A stretch of 64,000 bases of DNA, from contig JAGRBZ010000003.1 in the NCBI GenBank assembly GCA_020433805.1, forward strand, positions 1 to 64,000, read 5' to 3'. Positions within the stretch are counted from its first letter, which is position 1. Each line of letters starts with the position of its first letter. This document shows positions 58,286 to 64,000 of this stretch, one piece after another. The stretch comes from Anaerolineae bacterium (lineage in GTDB: Bacteria > Chloroflexota > Anaerolineae > 4572-78 > J111). The position numbers were made by a program, and so were the translations under genes. Below the pieces are notes generated by a model, which saw nothing but the letters and a program-made list of their open reading frames with translations, ran no database searches and had not been told where the DNA came from.

Positions 58286-59251
58286 ATGAAGGCCATCCTA
58301 CTTGTTTGTCATCAAGATTCGATTGATATCCCACTACGTCGTAGTTTAGCCCATCTTTCAAATTCCTGCCAGATAGAAATTTTAACCACAGGCCATCAAG
58401 CGTTGGACGAACTAAAAGTTCGAGCGTTTGACTTGGTTATCATCGACTCACTCATTTCAGATCTAGACAGCTTGGAATTGGTCGAGAGCGTGTCCTACCT
58501 TGATCCGGACGTACCCGTTATACTGATGCTCTCAACTGCGCACCATCTCTTGGCAACCCCCGCCCGCGCTCTCGGTACCAATCCAATTTTACGCCCCTTT
58601 AGGCCGCTTGAATTTTTACGCCTTGTCGATACCCTACTTCACCAACATTTGGAACGTTATCGCGATTTAGCCCGTTTGCTGCGGCGAATTTTGGAGAGTT
58701 TGGCGCACCAGATGCAAGCTCAGCATATTTTCCTTGTTGATGCTGTAAGCCAAACAGTGGCCATTACCCTCACCCCAGAACATGAAACAATCCGTTGTCT
58801 TGCTCAACAAGCGATTGACGCAATCAATGATGACGCTGCCGGGTTATCATCTGACCGTTGGGCCATCGATCCTGATCACGAATTATCAAAGCGTGATCAG
58901 ACTTTCTTTATAAACATCATCACCGAAAATATCTATTTGGTTTTAGTATTCTCGGAGGGTGCGTCTCTATTGGACTCTGAGAGAATTTGGACATCTATGG
59001 AGCAGGCTGCTGTCGATATTCGAAAAGCTCTTATGGAGAGCGTGCCGTCGAGTAGTATTTTTCTGGCGGATGAAGAACTCGCGGGTGATGAGGTTGTGGC
59101 AGCGGTCCGCCTGTATATTGCTCCCAGCCAGACCGACCCGATTTTGTCGGAGCAGAATAGTCTGGGCGCGTGGGAGGAACCGAATGCGGTGAATTGGCAG
59201 CTTATTTCAGAAACCCCAAATGTGTTCGATCGCCTGAAACACTATTGTTAA
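58286..59251 (+). CDS. Degenerate receiver-domain protein with roadblock-like middle
   Basis: This 321-residue protein has an N-terminal receiver-like fold (1-120) that keeps Asp53-54-type acceptor DLVIIDSLISDLD. The usual acidic pair is reduced (LLVCHQDS) and the conserved lysine is Arg (NPILRPFRP). It is likely an atypical receiver that is not phosphorylated normally. The middle (about 130-260) has LARLLRRILESLAHQMQAQH, then IFLVDAVSQTVAITL, a pattern like Roadblock/LC7 domains that regulate small GTPases. The C-terminus is unassigned. It is a single gene between the atp region and a strong hairpin. Confidence 0.72.
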   Translation: MKAILLVCHQDSIDIPLRRSLAHLSNSCQIEILTTGHQALDELKVRAFDLVIIDSLISDLDSLELVESVSYLDPDVPVILMLSTAHHLLATPARALGTNPILRPFRPLEFLRLVDTLLHQHLERYRDLARLLRRILESLAHQMQAQHIFLVDAVSQTVAITLTPEHETIRCLAQQAIDAINDDAAGLSSDRWAIDPDHELSKRDQTFFINIITENIYLVLVFSEGASLLDSERIWTSMEQAAVDIRKALMESVPSSSIFLADEELAGDEVVAAVRLYIAPSQTDPILSEQNSLGAWEEPNAVNWQLISETPNVFDRLKHYC

Positions 59252-59310
59252 ATTTCGTAACGACCTACGCCAATAACACGAAACAAGAACAATTTAATTG
59301 TGGTTTTAGA

Positions 59311-59358
59311 AATGAATCGGGGAATCACGAAGCTAGCTTTGTGACTCCCCGATTCATT
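59311..59358. terminator. Very strong hairpin between converging genes
   Basis: AATGAATCGGGGA (59311-59323) pairs exactly with TCCCCGATTCATT (59346-59358). The loop folds further (TCACGAAGC/GCTTTGTGA with one mismatch), giving a near-continuous 22 bp stem. The 3' side is TGTTGATTT, a weak T-tract. It should stop transcription from both sides. Confidence 0.85.
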
Positions 59359-59406
59359 TGTTGATTTACAAACAAATGCTTCTCTAAACTGCGTACGTCT
59401 GTTCAT

Positions 59407-60594
59407 TTAGTCGGCTGGGGTAGCCACAGTGGCTGGGCTTTCGCCGGTTATTTGCTGGCCCGATTTGATATCGCTGGTTGATAGCCCCTCATACATAAAG
59501 CAGAATATGCCGGGAATAACTTCCGGAGCAAACTGGGTAATGTGGATGAGAATACCGGCGGCAGCAACCGTTTCATCAAAGTTCGAAGCGACTGCCAGGT
59601 TGACGAAAGTCAGATCTAGCGTTAATTTGATGGCGGCTTGAACCAAACCCACACCGCCTGGAGCCGCCGGAACGGTTAGACCAAGGGCCATCACCGGCAG
59701 CATTAAAACGGGAGCCTGCCACGGAACCGGCGCTCCAAAATCGAGCGATAACAGCGCCAGCCACATCGAAATCGGTACAAAAATCCAGGTTAGCATATTG
59801 TAAATGGTGACCATGGCCAGTTGGCCGGGGTTCTTGAGAACTTCCAAGCCGCTGCTGAAACCATCGAGTAGTTCCAGTATTTTTTCAGCCAGATTATGCG
59901 GCAAAAATTTATTGATCAACGCATCGGCCCAGTGTCGCTTGGTCATAAAGATGACTAGGCCGACGATGATCCCCACGTAGAAAATCCCGCCTAAAATCCC
60001 TACGGTTTGTAGCTGTTCATTGCGCACGCCTAAAATAATCACGCCCAACAGCACCATGAGAACGGTCATCCCATCGAAAAGACGCTCAACGACGAGCGTG
60101 GCGAAGACACCGGTTTTCGAGAGACCGGTGGAACGACCTAGTACGAAGGCGCGTAAAAATTCGCCGGCCCGGGCCGGGAGAACGGTGTTACCGGTGATGC
60201 CAATTAGCAAGGCGCGACAGGCTGGCCAAAAAGAGACCTCACCCATAGGTTTGAGAAGCCATTGCCAGCGTAACGTTCGGAAAAAGATGTGGATAAACAT
60301 CACGGCCATCGATAGGAAGAGTAGCGTGTAATTGGCGTTGACGATGGCCTGACCAACTTCAGCGAGATTGATCTCGGCGAAAACAAAATCGAGAAAGAAA
60401 AGGCTGACACCCAGATTAGCGGCTAAATTCTGCCAGCGGGCCGGAAGGACATTAATTAAACTCAGCAGACCTAACCCACCTAAGATAATGGCATAGATAG
60501 GATAGATGGTGTAACCCAGTTGAAAATATTTATAGGTAAAAAAAACGGCCAGCGCTAAAATGAGCAGACCGCGCCCTAAGTTTGCTTTTTTCAT
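59407..60594 (-). CDS. UPF0104/lysylphosphatidylglycerol synthase-type membrane protein
   Basis: This 395-residue integral membrane protein has about ten segments. Family signatures are FFRTLRWQWLLKPMGEVSFW, LLIGITGNTVLPARAGEFLR, the Glu-Arg pair in LVVERLFDGMTVLMV and VPAAPGGVGLVQAAIKLTL. It is the membrane domain of MprF-like flippases without the aminoacyl-transferase domain. These proteins often lie beside sugar-lipid genes and may move or protect lipid-linked precursors. ATG 60594 is preferred to a TTG 18 bases upstream. It is monocistronic. Confidence 0.85.
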   Translation of the reverse strand: MKKANLGRGLLILALAVFFTYKYFQLGYTIYPIYAIILGGLGLLSLINVLPARWQNLAANLGVSLFFLDFVFAEINLAEVGQAIVNANYTLLFLSMAVMFIHIFFRTLRWQWLLKPMGEVSFWPACRALLIGITGNTVLPARAGEFLRAFVLGRSTGLSKTGVFATLVVERLFDGMTVLMVLLGVIILGVRNEQLQTVGILGGIFYVGIIVGLVIFMTKRHWADALINKFLPHNLAEKILELLDGFSSGLEVLKNPGQLAMVTIYNMLTWIFVPISMWLALLSLDFGAPVPWQAPVLMLPVMALGLTVPAAPGGVGLVQAAIKLTLDLTFVNLAVASNFDETVAAAGILIHITQFAPEVIPGIFCFMYEGLSTSDIKSGQQITGESPATVATPAD

Positions 60595-60612
60595 ACCCTC
60601 TTTACCTGACAA

Positions 60613-60941
60613 TTAAATAGTTTGACACGCGCTCAATGTAGCATAGAACAGTGGGAACACAATGTGAAGAGCATAGGGAGACAGTTAGAATTTAAAGTCA
60701 TTACGCAAAGGTCTATGGCTCAATAGGGTGTTGTGGGATGACACGAAAACGTAAAACGTGATGCGTAAAAAGGAATTACGCTTTACGTTTTTCGTTTATA
60801 AGCCTGTCGCCCCCCTGTGTTCCGAAGGAGCCAAGTCTATTTTAGTATAACGAAAAAGCTGATCTTCGTAAACTTGATCATCGATTTTCGTTCCAAAGTC
60901 ATTTTGTCGTAAGGTAGATGACAAAATCTATAAGCTCTTTT
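60613..60941. repeat. 329 bp intergenic region with an ACGTAAAACG hairpin repeat
   Basis: ACGAAAACGTAAA (60743-60755) is mirrored by TTTACGTTTTTCGT (60782-60795) with one extra T. The inner sequence ACGTGATGCGTAAAA recurs in similar form at 6107-6126. It is probably a family of small palindromic repeats. The remainder has no gene; promoters for the minus-strand membrane protein gene must lie at 60613-60720. Confidence 0.6.
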
Positions 60942-62186
60942 TTAGCGATGAGTCTCATTATACGCTTGCTGCACAACGTTGACCACGTGATGAATTTGCT
61001 CTGAAGTTAAAGACGAAGCCGAAGGCAGATAGAAGCCGCGCTCACACAGCATTTCAGAAACCGGATAGCGTTGGCCTTTGAACATATCGTGATAGATAGG
61101 TTGGAGATGCATAGGAATAAAAAACGTTCGGGTTTCGATGCCGCGTTTGGCTAAGAAGCCGCGTAGTTCATCGCGCGTCATGCCAAACGCATCTTCCACG
61201 AGAATGGAATACATCCAGTAAACATTTTTTACATTACCGGCTTCCGGCGGTGTAACGATACCCGGAATCTCTTGCAGCAGTTGGCTGTAAAGCGCCGCGT
61301 TTTTGCGTCGACTTTCGACAAAGCCGGGCAGTTGCTCGGTTTGGGCCAGCCCTACCGCCGCCTGAAGATTGGTCATACGATAATTAAAGCCCATAAATTT
61401 ATGCCAGAAATGGCGCTCGGTTGAAAAGGCATGGTCGCGCAGATTGCGGGTTAACTCGGCCATTTCGGTGTTGTTGGTGGTGATCATCCCGCCTTCGCCG
61501 GTGGTGATAATTTTGTTGGCGTAAAAACTAAAGGCTCCGGCGTGGCCCAAACTGCCGGTGCGCCGCCCTTTGTATTCGGCTCCGTGGGCTTCGGCGGCAT
61601 CTTCTAAGACAAAGATACCGTTTTTCTCAGCGATTTCCATCAGCGGATCCATATCGACCGGATGACCATAGGTGTGGACCGGAATGATGACTTTTGTCCG
61701 TGGCGTGACTTTGTCGGCAAGCTGATCGACATCGATATTCCAGGTGCACGGCTCGGAGTCGACCAAGATTGGCGTGGCTCCGGTGTAGGTTACTGCATTA
61801 ATGGTAGCAATCATCGTAAAGGCCGGTAAAATTACCTCATCACCGGGGCCGATGCCCAGGGCGGCCAAAGCCAGGTGCAACGCCACCGTACCATTGCAGC
61901 AGGCTACGCCATATTTACAGCCGCACTCTGCGGCAAATTTTTCTTCAAAAACGGGAATATACTTTCCGGCGGACGAGATCCAGTTCGAGTCGAGGCAATC
62001 GTTGACATATTTTTTCTCGTTGCCGCCCAGTGTCGGTTCGCACACCGGCACGATTTTGCTGGTGATATCGGTTTCTAAAACGGGGATACGGGTTAGCGAG
62101 ATGGATAGCTCCGGATCTTTACCCGGTATAATTTTTTGAATATCATCGTCCAAATCGTTGGGGGTAATAGGTGACGGTTTGATCAT
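60942..62186 (-). CDS. DegT/DnrJ/EryC1 aminotransferase (perosamine-synthetase type)
   Basis: This 414-residue PLP enzyme makes amino sugars from nucleotide keto-sugars. It shows LDSNWISSAGKYIPVFEEKF, CCNGTVALHLALAALGIGPG, DEVILPAFTMIATINAVTY, LEDAAEAHGAEYKGRRTGSL and the PLP lysine in SFYANKIITTGEGGM. The C-terminal half has RMTNLQAAVGLAQTEQLP and RTFFIPMHLQPIY. Between GDP-perosamine synthase and related enzymes the choice cannot be made. GAGGAG lies twelve bases before ATG 62186. It likely belongs to a surface-glycan pathway together with the Wzz-like gene at the right edge. Confidence 0.92.
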   Translation of the reverse strand: MIKPSPITPNDLDDDIQKIIPGKDPELSISLTRIPVLETDITSKIVPVCEPTLGGNEKKYVNDCLDSNWISSAGKYIPVFEEKFAAECGCKYGVACCNGTVALHLALAALGIGPGDEVILPAFTMIATINAVTYTGATPILVDSEPCTWNIDVDQLADKVTPRTKVIIPVHTYGHPVDMDPLMEIAEKNGIFVLEDAAEAHGAEYKGRRTGSLGHAGAFSFYANKIITTGEGGMITTNNTEMAELTRNLRDHAFSTERHFWHKFMGFNYRMTNLQAAVGLAQTEQLPGFVESRRKNAALYSQLLQEIPGIVTPPEAGNVKNVYWMYSILVEDAFGMTRDELRGFLAKRGIETRTFFIPMHLQPIYHDMFKGQRYPVSEMLCERGFYLPSASSLTSEQIHHVVNVVQQAYNETHR

Positions 62187-62399
62187 TGTAGGGAACAACT
62201 CCTCTTGTTATAGAGCACTGACGGTTGGCCGGGCCGGCTAATTGGGCAAACCGCACAGGTGTAGGCTTGTAGAACATGCTGTTTAAGCCTATTACGCATT
62301 GAATTGAGGCTACGATTATAGCAACTTCAACCAGTTGCGCAATCTATTCTATAGCAAAGGAGTCTCAATCTGTCGACTAAACTGGTCTTTCTTCTTCTA

Positions 62400-63128
62400 C
62401 TACTGTTCAATATGATGCAGCACCGGCTCCGGCGAGGTATTTGCCCGATGCTCTAACAACACCGGCACCTTGCGCATCAAACTGCGCAATTTCCAGGTAG
62501 TGCCGCCCGGTCGAACAGCGTTCGACACAATGGCATCGCGTAAATCAGCCGGGCTTTTACCGGGAAACCAGGTGAAGGCTTGCCCGGCTGTGTAGGGGAT
62601 GTGCGAGTCGCTGCCGCCCAGCGCCGGCAATCGCTGCCCAAAACGATTAACCAGGCCGGTAACAATATTGAAGGGGATACTTAGAGGACAGCCGTGTCGT
62701 ACTTCAACGGCATCGAACGGTAAGCGTAAAATCGCCGTCTGGACACTTTCCATTTCCCAGCCTACAAAAAAGGGGTGAACGGCTACTGCCAGTCCCCCCT
62801 GGTTGTGAACGGCCTCGATGGCTTCGAGTGCCGTTGGAAATTTTGGGAGCGTCGATTGTAGGAACAAGCCCACGACATCCCCCTCCTCTGTGGTCACTTC
62901 TTGGCCAATAATTACCTCAAGGTGAGGATAACGGCGGTGAGCATATTCTTGGGCCTCAAAAGCCCCCTCGGCCGTGTCGTGGTCGGTGATGGAGATAACA
63001 TCCAGTGAACTGTATTCGGCGATAATGTCGATAGTTTTTTGTGGGCTAAAGTAACCGTCACTGTGATCGGTGTGTAGATGCAGGTCGGCCTTGCCCCATT
63101 GCCTGCTTTTTTCTCGATAAAAGGTCAT
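62400..63128 (-). CDS. PHP-domain phosphoesterase
   Basis: This 242-residue protein has four PHP metal motifs: KADLHLHTDHSDG (first His pair), ISITDHDTAEGA, VAVHPFF and GGSDSHIPYTAG. Such proteins are trinuclear-metal phosphoesterases acting on nucleotides, histidinol phosphate or 3'-5' RNA ends; the substrate is unknown here. CGGAG lies seven bases before ATG 63128. It stands 200 bases upstream of the aminotransferase gene on the same strand and may share its transcript. Confidence 0.9.
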   Translation of the reverse strand: MTFYREKSRQWGKADLHLHTDHSDGYFSPQKTIDIIAEYSSLDVISITDHDTAEGAFEAQEYAHRRYPHLEVIIGQEVTTEEGDVVGLFLQSTLPKFPTALEAIEAVHNQGGLAVAVHPFFVGWEMESVQTAILRLPFDAVEVRHGCPLSIPFNIVTGLVNRFGQRLPALGGSDSHIPYTAGQAFTWFPGKSPADLRDAIVSNAVRPGGTTWKLRSLMRKVPVLLEHRANTSPEPVLHHIEQ

Positions 63129-63710
63129 GCAAAGCTCCGAAGTGCGATGATAAGGTCGAATGATTGCCGCTCATACGTTCCAAGCGCACCGCAACACCGG
63201 AAGCCTAACACGGGGCGGTTAAGTGAAGTTTAATAACTGTTTAACAGCCGGTTAAAGTATCGTAAAGTTTGCATGATGAGGCGACACATTTTTCTACCAT
63301 CAGCCCGCTAAACCCCTCCTTAATTCCTATTGAGCCGGGTTGAGAATTTTGTTACAATCGTCAGGAAATAATTGTGTGGACCGCAGTTTTTACTTCTTTT
63401 GTTGTGTTCGAGATCGATTTTCGGATCTTAAGCGACACAACGGCGGCAGTTTTTGAAGTTGGAGCAGCTCGATGATGTCGCCTCGCTCATGCATCCAACC
63501 AAATTTCCCATTGCGACCTCATGGGGAGTTTGCTATAGTTATATCGAGCTATTTGTAAACAGACCTTTAAAATGTGGAAAATCAGGCTTATGGTGTTGAT
63601 GGCATACAATCGTGAGTCTGAGCAAGAGCGTCCATAGGGTTAGTATTCCAAAAAATTTGTTGGAATTGATAGAACTATTTATGGACGTTTTTTGTAGCAG
63701 ATATAAGACC
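63129..63710. promoter_or_regulatory. 582 bp leader of the exopolysaccharide gene with a large hairpin at 63629-63687
   Basis: CGTCCATA (63629-63636) pairs with TATGGACG (63680-63687), and inside it ATTCCAA (63645-63651) pairs with TTGGAAT (63660-63666). The outer 3' arm covers ATG 63681, the only other in-frame start of the following gene, so the stem could hide it or act as an attenuator. No ribosome site is visible. The remainder lacks open frames, and promoters are not clear. Confidence 0.65.
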
Positions 63711-64000
63711 ATGGCAGAACTTCAACAGTACATTTCAATTGGAAAGAAATGGTGGTGGCTTTTTCTCCTTGGAGCCTTGTTGGGGGGAGGAACAGGTTAT
63801 GTTGTGAGCCAGTTTGAGCCGATGCTCTACCAAGCCGATGTTACTCTGATTGTCGGTAACTTTGTCCAGAGCGCTAACCCCAACGCTTCTGAACTGGCAA
63901 CCAGCCAGAAACTGGCGCAAAGCTACGCCGAAATCATCAAACGCGAGCCAATTCTGAGGGCCACGGTTGAAACGCTAGGTCTCACTATTCATTGGGCTAC
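63711..64000 (+). CDS. Wzz/chain-length-determinant-type protein, N-terminal part (runs off the window)
   Basis: From ATG 63711 the frame is open to the window end (96 codons). It shows an N-terminal membrane helix after a short basic start (ISIGKKWWWLFLLGALLGGG, then TGYVVSQFEPMLYQADVTLI). A Wzz-like periplasmic start follows (VGNFVQSANPNASELATSQK, then LAQSYAEIIKREPILRATV). Wzz-family proteins set the length of exported polysaccharides and may be fused to a tyrosine kinase. ATG 63681 lies in frame 30 bases earlier. It heads a likely exopolysaccharide operon to the right. Confidence 0.88.
   Translation, partial: MAELQQYISIGKKWWWLFLLGALLGGGTGYVVSQFEPMLYQADVTLIVGNFVQSANPNASELATSQKLAQSYAEIIKREPILRATVETLGLTIHWA

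Overview
The window looks like a chromosome segment of an uncultured-type Chloroflexota bacterium, probably of the Anaerolineae. This is inferred, not proven. The signs are a CarD-type regulator, an anti-sigma factor of the DUF5667 kind, many lipoproteins with Pro/Thr linkers, Wzy-TPR and UPF0104 membrane proteins, a monoderm-style envelope (an LPXTG-like anchor, LysM-like modules) and a complete F-type ATP synthase operon. No rRNA, tRNA, CRISPR array or prophage was seen.

Layout. 0-2.9 kb is decayed: the right end of an IS21-family element, two broken alpha/beta hydrolases and one copy of a ~150 bp dispersed repeat. 3-6 kb holds scattered single genes: a secreted NTF2-like protein, an exported amidohydrolase, and an APH-type kinase whose leader is the second repeat copy. 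At 6.3-6.6 kb there is a stand-alone structured RNA with a perfect TTGACA-17-TATAAT promoter, an 11 bp closing helix and a strong terminator; I cannot assign it to a known family. 6.6-8.4 kb carries hpt, a small nuclease-like protein and a cytidylate-kinase-like gene. 8.7-15.4 kb is a surface and regulation block: an LPATG-anchored repeat protein, CarD, an ECF sigma/anti-sigma pair, a GT-C-like membrane protein and an Asn-rich lipoprotein that shares its acidic tail with the anti-sigma factor. 15.5-18.8 kb has a radical SAM-HhH protein and a Wzy/TPR membrane protein.

18.9-23.9 kb contains a duplicated two-gene module: a membrane-anchored coiled-coil/helix-hairpin-helix protein followed by a long Ig-repeat protein ending in a LysM-like domain. 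24.5-31.6 kb is a single 2343-residue STAND-like ATPase with nearly 50 TPRs. 32-36 kb is a sensory and envelope block: a response regulator, a hybrid REC-histidine kinase, a nuclease-fold lipoprotein that has lost its catalytic residues, and a Pro/Thr-linker lipoprotein.

36.2-47.1 kb is a complete carbohydrate locus read on the minus strand: a LacI regulator with a clear promoter and operators, a binding protein, two unusually enlarged ABC permeases, an FGGY kinase and a GH2 beta-galactosidase. 47.3-58.1 kb holds an FGE-fold lipoprotein, Rex, MreB and atpIBEFHAGDC with its promoter. 58.3-64 kb has a degenerate receiver protein, a UPF0104 membrane protein, a DegT/DnrJ aminotransferase, a PHP phosphoesterase and the start of a Wzz-type exopolysaccharide gene, suggesting that a polysaccharide locus continues past the right edge.
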